Source: Puniceicoccaceae bacterium MED-G32
GTDB lineage: Bacteria; Verrucomicrobiota; Verrucomicrobiia; Opitutales; Coraliomargaritaceae
Direction: 5' to 3'
Assembly (NCBI GenBank): GCA_002457235.1
Contig: NTJV01000001.1
Coordinates: 1 to 47,853, forward strand
Length of the DNA stretch: 47,853 nucleotides
This document shows, piece after piece, positions 34,636 through 44,535 of the stretch. The notes beneath the pieces were generated by a model. The model was not told the origin of the DNA. It saw only the letters and a program-made list of their open reading frames with translations, and did no database searches. The number at the start of each line of letters is the position of its first letter. Position 1 is the first letter of the stretch. A program made the position numbers and the translations under genes.

Positions 34636-37279
34636 GAGTATAGTTTTTAATTACCTTTGCTAGAGACTTATTTTCAGGTGCACCACCCATAGCGAAATTA
34701 GCTTTTCCGCCACCTCGGCCACCGAGCGTTTCGCAAATTTCTTTTACGATGCTACCAGCATTATAGCCTTGTGCAACAGCCTCTTGTGATAGGGCTGCAC
34801 AAATTTGTGTTTTCCCATTAGTATTTGAAGCCAGTACAACTAAGCCTGAATCGAGTTTAGATAAGATTTGGTTGCCTAAGTTTCTCAAGTCATTGCTGTC
34901 GGATACTATGACACAGCTATGAAGATAAGAAACCTTGTCTCCTATGATTTCTACGCTTTCTGCAAGTTTATCCACTTGCTCGGAGAGTGCTTTTTGATGA
35001 AAGCGTTTAAGTTCTTTCTCTAATTGTTTTTTAGAATCTATAAGGGCATCCACTCGATTTGCTAATTCTTCTGAGTTACAATTAAACTTATTCGCTAATG
35101 CATCGACTTGAGTAAAACGTTCTTCGGCTAAAGTATAAGCAGTTTCTCCACAAATGGCTTCGATTCTTCGTGTGCCCGCCGCAATGCCTGATTCTGAAAT
35201 AATTTTAACAAGGCCAATTTCTCCAGTCGCTTGAACATGAGTCCCTCCGCAAAGCTCTTTAGAGAAACCTCCAATATCCACAACTCTGACTTGATCTCCG
35301 TATTTTTCTCCAAAGACTGCTACCACATCTTCTGGCTTATCTTTGTAGGCTACTTCGTATGTTTCAACGAATGAATTTTTCATAACTTTTTCGTTGATCG
35401 ATTGTTCGATGGCTTGAAGTGTTTTTGAATCAATCGCTTCAAAGTGAGAAAAATCAAAACGCAAACGATTTTCTGTAACACTAGAGCCTGCTTGTTGGAT
35501 ATGTGTACCTAAAGTTGATCGTAAAGCCCAGTTGAGCAGGTGGGTTGCACTGTGGTGTCTTTGTATGGCTTGCCTACGCTCGAGATTGATATTTAGCGAG
35601 ACGGTGCCCTTAAGTGTTTCTTGAGTCTCTACAAGGTGGAGGTAGATGCCATTTTTAACTTGGGTATCAATTACGGAATAAGCCGTTCCGTCATTCGTGG
35701 TTAAGGTACCTGTATCACCTATTTGTCCCCCCATCTCACCATAGAAAATCGTTTGATCCAGGATTATTGCAGAAGTATTTTCATCAACTGATTCAATGGA
35801 GATTATTTCTGCTGAAAATACTTCACTATTGAGATCAAAGCCTTTGAAATCTGTTTTTGTCAGATTGCTATCTTCCGCAGTTAAAACGATTTCTTTTTTC
35901 TGGGATGAGCGTGCTCGTTCTTTTTGTTGATTCATACACGAATCAAAGCCCGATTTATCAATTGAAAGTTTTCTTTCTTCCGCAATCAAAGCTGTGAGAT
36001 CAAAAGGGAATCCATAAGTATCGTACAAAGAAAATGCTTCTTCACCTGTGATAGAGCCTTTTGCACTCATTTTATCAAAGAGTTGTAATCCACGTTCTAG
36101 AGTTTTGTTGAAAGCGGATTCTTCATTGGCAATGACTTTTTCAATGGTAGTTTTTTGGTCTACTAATTCTGGATAAGCAGTACCCATTTGCTTGATTAAA
36201 GTCTTAGACAATTCAGTAAAAAATCCTGAGGGCAAATTGAGCTTTCGACCAAATAATATAGCACGTCTGAGGATGCGTCTTAGGACATAGTTTCGCCCCT
36301 CGTTACTTGGAATAATACCATCAGCAATAGAAAAACTTAAAGTTCTAATATGGTCAGCAATCACACGAAAGGCACAATCGTTGGATTCTGTTTCATTTTT
36401 AAAGGTGCGGCTTTCTGGCATTGTATAGCCATATTTATGAGAACACATACTTTCTATGGCCTCAAATATCGCTTTGAATAAATCACTGTTATAATTACTA
36501 GGGGGATTTGAAAAATCCGTAAATTGTTGGGTTGTTGCCATTATGCCGGCAATACGCTCAAAGCCCATCCCAGTGTCTACGTGCCTAGCCGGTAGAGCTT
36601 GATATGTTCCATCTACAGCGGCGTTTAATTGGATAAAAACAAGATTCCAAATTTCAATACACCAAGGAGAATTCTTGTTAATAAGTGAACCTTGAGTATC
36701 ACCTTCAGGAGTTAAATCTACATGCAATTCGGAGCAGGGGCCGCAAGGTCCAGTTTCTCCCATCATCCAAAAATTATCTTTTTTATTGCCGTAATGAATA
36801 TGGGTTTTCGGATCGAGTCCTTCTTTCTTAAAAATAGCTTCCCAATAATCGTAAGCTTCTTGGTCAAATTCTGAAGGGTCGTTGACATCGGGTTTGTAGA
36901 CAGTGGCATAAAGTCGTTCTTTGGGAAATCCCCATACCTCCGTTAATAATTCCCAAGACCATTCAATAGCTTCTTTTTTAAAATAATCTCCAATGGACCA
37001 ATTACCAAGCATCTCAAAAAAAGTGTGGTGATAGGTATCAAAGCCAACATCGTCCAAATCATTATGTTTTCCGCCAGCTCGAATGCATTTTTGTGAATTT
37101 GCAATTCTCGAGTAAGGCGGACTTGTTTCATTTAAGAAGTAAGGCACAAATTGATTCATGCCTGCATTGGTGAAAAGCAGATTAGGAGAGGTAGGCATTA
37201 ACGAAGCAGACGCAACAACGGTGTGTTTTTTTGCTTCAAAAAAATCAAGAAAAGATTGTCTAATAGCTTCCGATTGCAT
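34622..37279 (-). CDS. alaS: Alanyl-tRNA synthetase
   Basis: This 885-residue class II synthetase is preferred from ATG at 37279; a TTG at 37288 would add three residues. The catalytic domain starts with IRQSFLDFFEAKKHTVV and LLFTNAGMNQFVPYF. The editing domain has HHSATHLLNWALRSTLGTH and the zinc-binding ELCGGTHVQATGEIG. The C-terminal oligomerisation domain ends with AALSQEAVAQGYNAGSIVK and GGRGGGKANFAMGG. It charges tRNA-Ala and removes Ser and Gly. It is the last gene of the sucC-sucD-leuB-alaS series, 15 bases after leuB. Confidence 0.98.
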   Translation of the reverse strand: MQSEAIRQSFLDFFEAKKHTVVASASLMPTSPNLLFTNAGMNQFVPYFLNETSPPYSRIANSQKCIRAGGKHNDLDDVGFDTYHHTFFEMLGNWSIGDYFKKEAIEWSWELLTEVWGFPKERLYATVYKPDVNDPSEFDQEAYDYWEAIFKKEGLDPKTHIHYGNKKDNFWMMGETGPCGPCSELHVDLTPEGDTQGSLINKNSPWCIEIWNLVFIQLNAAVDGTYQALPARHVDTGMGFERIAGIMATTQQFTDFSNPPSNYNSDLFKAIFEAIESMCSHKYGYTMPESRTFKNETESNDCAFRVIADHIRTLSFSIADGIIPSNEGRNYVLRRILRRAILFGRKLNLPSGFFTELSKTLIKQMGTAYPELVDQKTTIEKVIANEESAFNKTLERGLQLFDKMSAKGSITGEEAFSLYDTYGFPFDLTALIAEERKLSIDKSGFDSCMNQQKERARSSQKKEIVLTAEDSNLTKTDFKGFDLNSEVFSAEIISIESVDENTSAIILDQTIFYGEMGGQIGDTGTLTTNDGTAYSVIDTQVKNGIYLHLVETQETLKGTVSLNINLERRQAIQRHHSATHLLNWALRSTLGTHIQQAGSSVTENRLRFDFSHFEAIDSKTLQAIEQSINEKVMKNSFVETYEVAYKDKPEDVVAVFGEKYGDQVRVVDIGGFSKELCGGTHVQATGEIGLVKIISESGIAAGTRRIEAICGETAYTLAEERFTQVDALANKFNCNSEELANRVDALIDSKKQLEKELKRFHQKALSEQVDKLAESVEIIGDKVSYLHSCVIVSDSNDLRNLGNQILSKLDSGLVVLASNTNGKTQICAALSQEAVAQGYNAGSIVKEICETLGGRGGGKANFAMGGAPENKSLAKVIKNYTPKTA

Positions 37280-37294
37280 GGTTATCAAAAATTA

Positions 37295-38392
37295 TTACAT
37301 AGCCTTTAAAATAGCATCGCCCATTGCTTTAGTAGATATCGCTTGATTGCCAAATGCAATATCACCTGTACGAGACCCGGAAGTCACTGCGGATTTCACT
37401 GCGTTCTCAATTGCATTGGCAGCATCATTCTCGCCAAAGCTATAACGAAGCATCATTGCTCCAGATAAAATTTGTGCGCATGGGTTAGCAATACCTTGTC
37501 CTGCAATATCTGGGGCTGTTCCACCAGAGGGTTCATAAAGTCCAAAGGGAAGTTCTAAGCTATTTTTACTAGCACCAAGGCTGGCCGAGGCTAGCATGCC
37601 AAGTGAGCCACAAATCACGCCCATTTCATCCGATAAAATATCTCCAAACATATTTTCTGTAAACAAGACATCAAATTGATTTGGGTCTCTAGCTAATTGC
37701 ATAGCAGCATTGTCCACATACATGTGGCTAAGTTCAATATCTGGAGCGTGTTTTGCAAAATATTCAGTGACAACTTTTCGCCACAAAACAGAAGTTTCTA
37801 GGACATTGGCTTTGTCTACAGAGCAAACTTTTTTCTGACGGCTTTTTGCTGCATCGATAGCCACTTGTGCTATGCGTTCAATCTCGCTCGTTTTGTACAC
37901 CATAGTATCAATGGCAACAGTTTCACCATTTTCTTCGTAAGTTGACTTAGGCTGTCCAAAATAGATTCCTCCAGTGAGTTCACGAATACAAACAATATCA
38001 ATGCCGTTAGGGATACGATTTGTTTTGAGAGGCGATGCTTCGGAAAGTTCACTATAGAGAAGACCTGGTCGTACATTTGCATACAGTGAGAAAGCTTTAC
38101 GAATAGGCAATAGGGCAGCTCGTTCGGGTTGTTCTTTTGGCGGTAACGATTCCCATTTTGGCCCACCTACAGAACCAAATAAAATTGCATCAGATGCTTG
38201 GCATATACGATGTGTGCTCTCTGGAAAGGCAGTTCCATGATTATCTATGGCGATTCCTCCAATGTCCGCTTCTTCATATTCTAATGAAAAGTTATAGCGT
38301 TCACCCGTGGCTTTTAAGATGTCTAGAGCTACGTCCATGACTTCAGGTCCAATTCCATCACCGGGAAGAACTGCAAATTTTAATGATTTCAT
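37295..38392 (-). CDS. leuB: 3-isopropylmalate dehydrogenase
   Basis: This 365-residue NAD-dependent beta-decarboxylating dehydrogenase acts in leucine synthesis and, with citramalate synthase (cimA in this window), in the citramalate route to isoleucine by oxidising beta-methylmalate. Motifs are AVLPGDGIGPEVMDVA, LFGSVGGPKWESLP, RKAFSLYANVRPG, RELTGGIYFGQPK, DKANVLETSVLWR, MYVDNAAMQLARDP and GDILSDEMGVICGSLGMLASA. The VGGPKWE and YFGQPK elements favour LeuB over isocitrate or tartrate dehydrogenase. leuA and leuCD are not in the window. Confidence 0.97.
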   Translation of the reverse strand: MKSLKFAVLPGDGIGPEVMDVALDILKATGERYNFSLEYEEADIGGIAIDNHGTAFPESTHRICQASDAILFGSVGGPKWESLPPKEQPERAALLPIRKAFSLYANVRPGLLYSELSEASPLKTNRIPNGIDIVCIRELTGGIYFGQPKSTYEENGETVAIDTMVYKTSEIERIAQVAIDAAKSRQKKVCSVDKANVLETSVLWRKVVTEYFAKHAPDIELSHMYVDNAAMQLARDPNQFDVLFTENMFGDILSDEMGVICGSLGMLASASLGASKNSLELPFGLYEPSGGTAPDIAGQGIANPCAQILSGAMMLRYSFGENDAANAIENAVKSAVTSGSRTGDIAFGNQAISTKAMGDAILKAM

Positions 38393-38422
38393 AATATAGG
38401 GTTTTTTCTTATTTCAAAATGA

Positions 38423-39307
38423 TCAGCCTGAATAGCAAGTCATTAAAGCATCGGCAATCTTTGATGGGTTTTTTGCAATCTTAACCCCAGCTTCTTCCAT
38501 TGCTTGAAATTTAGCCTCTGCCGTTCCTGCTCCACTTTCTGAAATAATAGCACCTGCATGACCCATTGTGCGACCTTTAGGGGCAGAAGCACCTGCGATG
38601 AAGCCTGCGATAGGTTTAGAAACATGTTCTTTAATATATTGGCAGGCTTCCTCTTCTGCACTGCCGCCTATTTCACCGATCATGATAATTGCATCCGTGT
38701 CAGGATCTTCATTGAATAATTGTACCGCATCTTTTTGTGAGGTCCCGTTAATCGGATCACCTCCAATACCAATACAAGTACTTTGTCCGAGACCTTTTTG
38801 TGTCAGTTGCCAAACTGCTTCGTAGGTAAGTGTCCCAGAACGAGAGACAACACCCACTCGACCTTCTTTATGAATGTAGCCTGGCATAATTCCTATTTTA
38901 CAGTGACCTGGAGTGATAATGCCAGGACAATTCGGCCCTATCAGACGAGTTTTTACTGAGCTTTGATTAAGCTTATGGCGAACTTCTGCCATATCCTGTA
39001 CGGGAATACCTTCTGTAATGCAGACAATTAGCTCAATACCTGCATCAATAGATTCTAAAATGGAATCAGCGGCAAAAGGGGGTGGAACATAGATAACCGA
39101 GGTATTGGCACCGTACTGATTAACCGCCTCATTCACCGTATTGCAAATAGGAACAGTGTTTTCCCATTTTAAACCTCCTTTACCAGGAGTGACTCCAGCT
39201 ACAACATTAGTTCCGTATTCTACACATTGTTGCGTGTGAAAAGTCCCTGCATTTCCCGTGATACCTTGCACTACAAGGCGTGTATTTTTATCCACTAATA
39301 TACTCAT
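38423..39307 (-). CDS. sucD: Succinyl-CoA ligase (ADP-forming) alpha subunit
   Basis: This 294-residue subunit binds CoA and carries the phosphohistidine. The CoA-binding region is [22 protein letters not shown], and [39 protein letters not shown] and [10 protein letters not shown] are typical. The active His is in [12 protein letters not shown]. It pairs with sucC 28 bases upstream. The enzyme makes ATP or GTP while converting succinyl-CoA to succinate in the TCA cycle. Confidence 0.98.
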   Translation of the reverse strand: MSILVDKNTRLVVQGITGNAGTFHTQQCVEYGTNVVAGVTPGKGGLKWENTVPICNTVNEAVNQYGANTSVIYVPPPFAADSILESIDAGIELIVCITEGIPVQDMAEVRHKLNQSSVKTRLIGPNCPGIITPGHCKIGIMPGYIHKEGRVGVVSRSGTLTYEAVWQLTQKGLGQSTCIGIGGDPINGTSQKDAVQLFNEDPDTDAIIMIGEIGGSAEEEACQYIKEHVSKPIAGFIAGASAPKGRTMGHAGAIISESGAGTAEAKFQAMEEAGVKIAKNPSKIADALMTCYSG

Positions 39308-39335
39308 AAAGTTTTATTCAATTTAAATAGGTTTC

Positions 39336-40523
39336 TTACGCAGAAACTTTTTGGGTGATGATTTCAGCCGCTTCAGCAAGACTATCTGCAGAGGTTAATT
39401 CGAGTCCGCTTTCTTTTAAAATGACTTTACCTGCTTCGACATTAGTCCCTTCGAGTCGAACGACTAGAGGAACCGACAAGGATACATTTTTCGCTGCAGA
39501 TACAATTCCTCGAGCAATAATATCGCATTTCATAATACCTCCGAAAATATTTACTAAGATCCCTTTCACATTAGGGTCAGAAAGAATGATTTTGAAAGCT
39601 GCCGTTACTTGTTCCTCGTTGGCACCTCCGCCAACATCGAGGAAATTTGCTGGCTCACCTCCATAGGACTTGATGATGTCCATAGTAGCCATAGCTAAAC
39701 CAGCTCCATTTACCATACAGGCGATATTGCCCTCTAGAGCAATGTAGTTAAGATTATAAGCAGAAGCTTCGACCTCTTTAGGATCTTCTTCATTAGTATC
39801 TCTTAGTTCGGCGATATCAGGATTTTTATAAAGTGCGTTGCTATCAAAACTCACTTTTGCATCGAGTGCTACTAAGGAGCCCTCTTGGTTTGTGACCAAG
39901 GGATTGATCTCAATAAGTTCGGCATTCTTCTCAATAGCCATTTGATATAAGCCGTTAAGGATTTTCGAGAGTTCCTTCACCTGATTACCGCTAAAGCCTA
40001 GTTTGAATGCGATTGAGCGGCAGTGGTGTGGTTTGAGTCCCATATCTAAAGAGACAGGCACACGGATAATCTTTTCTGGGTTTTTTTCAGCAACGGCCTC
40101 AATGTCTATTCCACCTTCGGTTGAAGCGATAATAACCGTTTGTGCGGATTCTCTATCTAGAACAACTGCTAAATAGTATTCGTGCTCAATAGTACTTCCT
40201 TCAGTAAGGTATAAGGTTTGTACCTTACGTCCTTGAGGGCTAGTTTGCTTTGTCACTAGGTGATTGCCTAACATTGCTAAGGCAGCAGATTTAGCCTTTT
40301 CAGGTGAGTCACAGAGTTGAACGCCTCCTTTGTATCCATCGGTGAATGTGCCTTTGCCTCGGCCACCTGCATGAATTTGTGCTTTCACTACAATTAAACT
40401 CTCTGGGTCTAATTGGGCAATGGCGGAATCAATACTTGCTTCATCATTTGCAGAAATCCCTTTGGGAATCGGGACTTTAAATTGATCGAGGAGTGCTTTT
40501 GCTTGGTATTCGTGTATATTCAT
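39336..40523 (-). CDS. sucC: Succinyl-CoA ligase (ADP-forming) beta subunit
   Basis: This 395-residue ATP-grasp subunit starts [22 protein letters not shown] and has [60 protein letters not shown] and [20 protein letters not shown], all hallmark motifs of SucC. It binds nucleotide and forms the heterotetramer with SucD. The gene is first in the sucC-sucD-leuB-alaS run. A TTGACA-like sequence on the minus strand about 50 bases upstream (40573-40578 complement) has no good -10 partner. Confidence 0.98.
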   Translation of the reverse strand: MNIHEYQAKALLDQFKVPIPKGISANDEASIDSAIAQLDPESLIVVKAQIHAGGRGKGTFTDGYKGGVQLCDSPEKAKSAALAMLGNHLVTKQTSPQGRKVQTLYLTEGSTIEHEYYLAVVLDRESAQTVIIASTEGGIDIEAVAEKNPEKIIRVPVSLDMGLKPHHCRSIAFKLGFSGNQVKELSKILNGLYQMAIEKNAELIEINPLVTNQEGSLVALDAKVSFDSNALYKNPDIAELRDTNEEDPKEVEASAYNLNYIALEGNIACMVNGAGLAMATMDIIKSYGGEPANFLDVGGGANEEQVTAAFKIILSDPNVKGILVNIFGGIMKCDIIARGIVSAAKNVSLSVPLVVRLEGTNVEAGKVILKESGLELTSADSLAEAAEIITQKVSA

Positions 40524-40643
40524 ACTGAGTTCTATGAGTTTTTTATATTTTCTCTAGAGTAAGAATTTGGAATGTCAAATAGCCTGCTAAAGTGCAAACA
40601 TTTTAATCTTTTTCTTCAATTTTTTTGTTTGGTTTATACCTAT

Positions 40644-40675
40644 AAAAAAAGCCCTTAGTCAATTTAAGGGCTTTT
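40644..40675 (-). terminator. Rho-independent terminator of fusA
   Basis: The arms at 40647-40657 and 40665-40675 form a perfect 11-bp stem (AAAAGCCCTTA and its complement) with a 7-base loop. Read on the minus strand it lies 35 bases after the fusA stop and ends in an uninterrupted T run. The A-T pairs on both sides could also let it work in the plus direction. It is the clearest intrinsic terminator I saw in the window. Confidence 0.85.
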
Positions 40676-40709
40676 CGTGAAATATTTTTTCTTAATTACG
40701 CTATAAAGC

Positions 40710-42821
40710 TTATTTCTTTTTCGCTTCTTCGCGTTCTTTTACTTCTTTGATCACTGTTTCAGCCACATTTTTTGGAGTGGCGGAGTAGTGTGAGAATTCC
40801 ATCGAGAATTGACCACGACCTGATGTCATTGTTCTAAGGTGGCCGATATAGCCAAACATTTCACTCAGTGGGGCATCCGCTTTAATTCGAATGCCTGTTG
40901 CGTTTGGCTCTTGGCTTTTGATCATACCTCTGCGGCGATTTAAATCTCCGATCACATCACCCATGCTTTCTTCTCCACAGAAAACGTCGAGTTTCATGAT
41001 TGGCTCTAAAATATCTGGTTTTCCTTTTGGAATAGATTGACGGTAGGCTGCTTTAGAAGCGATTTCAAATGCGACTGCAGATGAGTCAACAGCGTGGAAG
41101 GCACCATCTTCAAGGGTAACTTTGATATCCACAGTTGGGTATCCAGCAAGTACACCTTTCTCAAGAGATTTTTTAAATCCTTTTTCAACTGCAGGCCAAA
41201 ATTCTCTTGGAACATTTCCTCCGACCACTTTGGACTCGAATTCAAAGCCTGAACCTGACTCTAATGGCTCGATTGAGTAATCAATTTTCGCAAACTGACC
41301 AGAACCACCAGACTGTTTTTTATGGGTGTAAGAATCATTAATAGGCATAGTGATGGTTTCACGGTAGGCCACTTGTGGTTTCCCGATTTCAGCTTCTACG
41401 CCGTAAGTTCTTTTAAGAATATCAACTTTAATGTCTAGGTGAAGCTCACCCATTCCCTTAAGAATGGTCTCTCCAGAATCTTCGTCTGTCTCAACTTGGA
41501 AAGAAGGGTCTTCAGCAACCATTTTACCAATTGCCGTTCCTAGCTTCTCAGCTTGTCCTTTATCCTTTGGTTTTACCGCAATCGAAATAACTGGTTCAGG
41601 GAACACCATAGGCTCAAGCGTAGCCGGTTTGTTCGGATCACTGAGAGTGTGTCCAGTTTGAACTGATTTCATTCCTAAAAGTGCAACGATATCTCCTGCT
41701 TGAGCTGAATCAACTTCACTCCGATCATCTGCATGCATTTCAATAATACGACCAATTCGTTCTGTTTTACCAGTGAATGTATTCAGTACACTCATACCTT
41801 TTGAAATTTTTCCTGAATAAATTCGAGTGAAAGTCAGAGCACCGTATTTGTCGTCCATAATTTTAAACGCAAGGGCTCTCAAAGGTTTGTTAGGATCGAC
41901 CTCTGCAAATTCGCCCGTTTCATTTCCTTCAGGGTCAACTTCAGGCTGTGGATTCACTTCGGTAGGATTCGGCAAGTAATCAACAACTGCATCGAGGATG
42001 AGTTGAACACCTTTATTTTTGAAAGAAGATCCACAATAGGTTGGGAAAAAGGCTAATTCTCTCGTTCCTTTTCGGATACATTGTTTAAGCACTTCAAGAC
42101 TTGGCTCTTCACCATTTAGGTAAGACTCCATAGCAACGTCATCTTGCTCAACTGCTGTTTCAATGAGTTTTTCACGCCATTCGGCTGCCTTATCGGCCAT
42201 GTCCGCCGGAATATCCTTAATTTCATAATTTTCTGGATTTCCACTATCATCCCAAACCCACGCCTTTTGGGTTAATAAATCAACAACACCTGCAAGTTCG
42301 CTTTCTTCTCCGATTGGTAAAACCATAACAAGTGGGGTAGCACCGAGTACTTTTTTCACTTGTTCAACAACCTTGTAAAAGTCAGCTCCGATTCTGTCCA
42401 ATTTATTAACATAAATCAAACGAGCCACTTTAGATTCATTTGCATAGCGCCAATTGGTTTCGGATTGAGGTTCTACTCCTCCAGATCCACAGAATACACC
42501 AACGCCACCGTCCAAGACTTTTAGTGAACGATATACTTCAACAGTGAAGTCAACGTGCCCAGGAGTATCAATAATGTTAAAGCGGTGAGGCTCAAATTGG
42601 TTATTGCTTCCGTTCCAGAAACAAGTTGTAGCAGCAGATTGGATAGTAATACCTCGTTCTTGCTCTTGCTCCATGAAGTCAGTTGTGGCAGCACCGTCAT
42701 GAACTTCCCCTAGCTTATGAATCTTGCCAGTAAGTTTTAGAAATCGTTCAGTTGTTGTCGTTTTACCTGCATCAACGTGGGCGAAGATACCGATATTTCT
42801 GTAATTATTTAGATCTGTCAT
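40710..42821 (-). CDS. fusA: Elongation factor G
   Basis: This 703-residue translational GTPase moves tRNA and mRNA through the ribosome. The G1 motif is [16 protein letters not shown], with switch [12 protein letters not shown]3 [16 protein letters not shown] and G4 [10 protein letters not shown]. Domain IV has [13 protein letters not shown], and the C-terminal region ends with [21 protein letters not shown]. The length is typical. It stands apart from the usual str operon (rpsL-rpsG-fusA-tuf). Its promoter should lie in the 201-base divergent gap to the SDR gene at 43023, and the terminator follows at 40644-40675. Confidence 0.97.
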   Translation of the reverse strand: MTDLNNYRNIGIFAHVDAGKTTTTERFLKLTGKIHKLGEVHDGAATTDFMEQEQERGITIQSAATTCFWNGSNNQFEPHRFNIIDTPGHVDFTVEVYRSLKVLDGGVGVFCGSGGVEPQSETNWRYANESKVARLIYVNKLDRIGADFYKVVEQVKKVLGATPLVMVLPIGEESELAGVVDLLTQKAWVWDDSGNPENYEIKDIPADMADKAAEWREKLIETAVEQDDVAMESYLNGEEPSLEVLKQCIRKGTRELAFFPTYCGSSFKNKGVQLILDAVVDYLPNPTEVNPQPEVDPEGNETGEFAEVDPNKPLRALAFKIMDDKYGALTFTRIYSGKISKGMSVLNTFTGKTERIGRIIEMHADDRSEVDSAQAGDIVALLGMKSVQTGHTLSDPNKPATLEPMVFPEPVISIAVKPKDKGQAEKLGTAIGKMVAEDPSFQVETDEDSGETILKGMGELHLDIKVDILKRTYGVEAEIGKPQVAYRETITMPINDSYTHKKQSGGSGQFAKIDYSIEPLESGSGFEFESKVVGGNVPREFWPAVEKGFKKSLEKGVLAGYPTVDIKVTLEDGAFHAVDSSAVAFEIASKAAYRQSIPKGKPDILEPIMKLDVFCGEESMGDVIGDLNRRRGMIKSQEPNATGIRIKADAPLSEMFGYIGHLRTMTSGRGQFSMEFSHYSATPKNVAETVIKEVKEREEAKKK

Positions 42822-43008
42822 TGTGTTTTAGAAAATTGATAAGCAGAATTGAATTGTTTCGTTTTGAGTAATTTTTTTAAAAATTCAACACTATTTGTAA
42901 AAAATTAAACGGCGTAGAGTAGAGCCTCTTGTTACTTCTGCAAGCTAGTAAACCTAATTTTTTCCATTTTTAGAATAGGATGGATTTTTTACAATTCTTG
43001 TACAGAAT

Positions 43009-43014
43009 GAGGAA
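43009..43014 (+). promoter_or_regulatory. Shine-Dalgarno GAGGAA for the SDR gene
   Basis: GAGGAA ends 8 bases before the ATG at 43023 and supports that start. The adjacent TATAAT at 43017-43022 directly touches the ATG and is not placed to be a -10 box for this gene. Confidence 0.6.
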
Positions 43015-43022
43015 ACTATAAT

Positions 43023-44465
43023 ATGAATCAAGATAAAGATACAGGATTACCCTTGGTGGCAGTTGCTGGAGGCAGTGGTTTTGTTGGCACGCATTTAAGA
43101 AAAAAATTGGCTACAGGCTTTCGATTTCGAGCACTTACAAGAAGTAGCACGATTGCCCAAGAGAGCCCAGATAATCTATCTACGGAATGGGTGAACTGTG
43201 ACTTGTATTCATTACCTAAGGTCACTGAAGCTTTAAAAGGCTGTAAGTATGGCATTTATTTAGTTCATTCGATGGCCCCTTCCAGTCGCCTTAGGCAAGG
43301 GCATTTTAAAGACCTAGATTTATTATTAGCAGATAATTTTATTCGTGCAGCCGAAGAAGCCGGCTTAGAGCATGTAATTTATTTAAGTGGCATTATGCCC
43401 AATGAATCGGAAAAGCAATTATCGTCTCATTTAAAAAGCCGTTTGGAAGTCGAATCTGTTTTGCGTAGCCGTTCGGTAAAAGTTACTGTTTTGCGTGCAG
43501 GTATTATATTTGGGCCTGGTGGCTCTTCCTTTTCTATCTTAATTAACTTAGTACGTCGTTTGCCGATAATGATTTTTCCTGCTTGGACGCATTCTATGAC
43601 ACAGTCAATTGATATAAATGATGTCTGTCGTGCTTTTCGTTTATGCTTTGAAAGTTCGATTTATAAAGGTGGAACCTTCGATTTAAGTGGTCACAAGCCA
43701 ATGAGTTATAAGCAGTTGGTGAAGCGTGTGGCACAAAAACTCGGACGATCCTTTCTCTCCATTTCAATTCCCTTTAATTTCTTTTTCTTTGCTAAACATT
43801 GGTTGTCTATATTAGGCGGTGTGCCTCTTGCCCTAGCAGAACCGCTTCAAAAAAGCTTGATTCATGATTTGAGATCAGAGCCTAATGCTCTATCTGAGGC
43901 TTTAAAAGATGGACTTACTAGTTTTGATCGTTCGTTTGATCTTTCGGTGTATGGAGATGGTAGTCCTAAGCCAAATCCTCGTAGTAAGACACAAAAGAAA
44001 GATACCAAAGAATTACAGAAACAGTGTCGGGTACGTTCGGTTCAGCGGATGCCTCTTCCTTTAGGTTGGAACTCTCAACAGGTTGCTAGAGAATACAGTG
44101 AATGGTTAACTCGAAAATTCGTTCGTGTGATTTCAGCAAAAATTAACGATGATGGGCGAATTTCTTTTTATCTTATAGGTCGCTTGTTGTTATTAGAGTT
44201 AACCCCAACGCCGTATAGTGTTTCCAATTTAAAACGTAGTGCTTTTTATATTTCTGATGGATGCTTAATGAAAAAAGTTGAGCCTCAAGGGCGTTTTGAA
44301 TTTCGCCTATTTCCTGAAAATAATTGTTTAATTGCAGCCATTCATGGTTATGCCCCAATTTTACCTTGGTGGATTTATTCTTGTACTCAAGCCATCCTGC
44401 ATCTGAGTGTGATGCAATCTTTCTCTCGACACTTGAGACGCCATAATACGACTCTAATGCAATAG
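43023..44465 (+). CDS. Extended/atypical SDR (NAD(P)-dependent epimerase-like) protein with C-terminal DUF2867-like region
   Basis: This 480-residue protein starts with a Rossmann motif VAVAGGSGFVGTHLRK (the GGxGxxG of atypical SDRs). YLVHSMAPSSRLRQGHF, HVIYLSGIMP and VTVLRAGIIFGPGG follow, so it resembles NDUFA9/complex I-associated and NmrA-like proteins. The canonical YxxxK is not evident. The C-terminal 150 residues (about 330-480) are not a known SDR part. GRLLLLELTP and the run APILPWWIYSCTQAILHLSVMQSF remind me of DUF2867, a module found with these SDRs, but the match is by eye. Substrate is unknown. It precedes cimA by 70 bases. Confidence 0.75.
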   Translation: MNQDKDTGLPLVAVAGGSGFVGTHLRKKLATGFRFRALTRSSTIAQESPDNLSTEWVNCDLYSLPKVTEALKGCKYGIYLVHSMAPSSRLRQGHFKDLDLLLADNFIRAAEEAGLEHVIYLSGIMPNESEKQLSSHLKSRLEVESVLRSRSVKVTVLRAGIIFGPGGSSFSILINLVRRLPIMIFPAWTHSMTQSIDINDVCRAFRLCFESSIYKGGTFDLSGHKPMSYKQLVKRVAQKLGRSFLSISIPFNFFFFAKHWLSILGGVPLALAEPLQKSLIHDLRSEPNALSEALKDGLTSFDRSFDLSVYGDGSPKPNPRSKTQKKDTKELQKQCRVRSVQRMPLPLGWNSQQVAREYSEWLTRKFVRVISAKINDDGRISFYLIGRLLLLELTPTPYSVSNLKRSAFYISDGCLMKKVEPQGRFEFRLFPENNCLIAAIHGYAPILPWWIYSCTQAILHLSVMQSFSRHLRRHNTTLMQ

Positions 44466-44535
44466 AGGATTATTTGGTTTTTGTATTGTTTTTTTCATTT
44501 GCTTAATCATTTTCTGAATTTTACTTCTTATAGTT

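Noticed and set aside
43017-43022. TATAAT as a -10 box for the SDR gene
   Set aside because: It directly abuts the ATG, so transcription would start inside the coding region.
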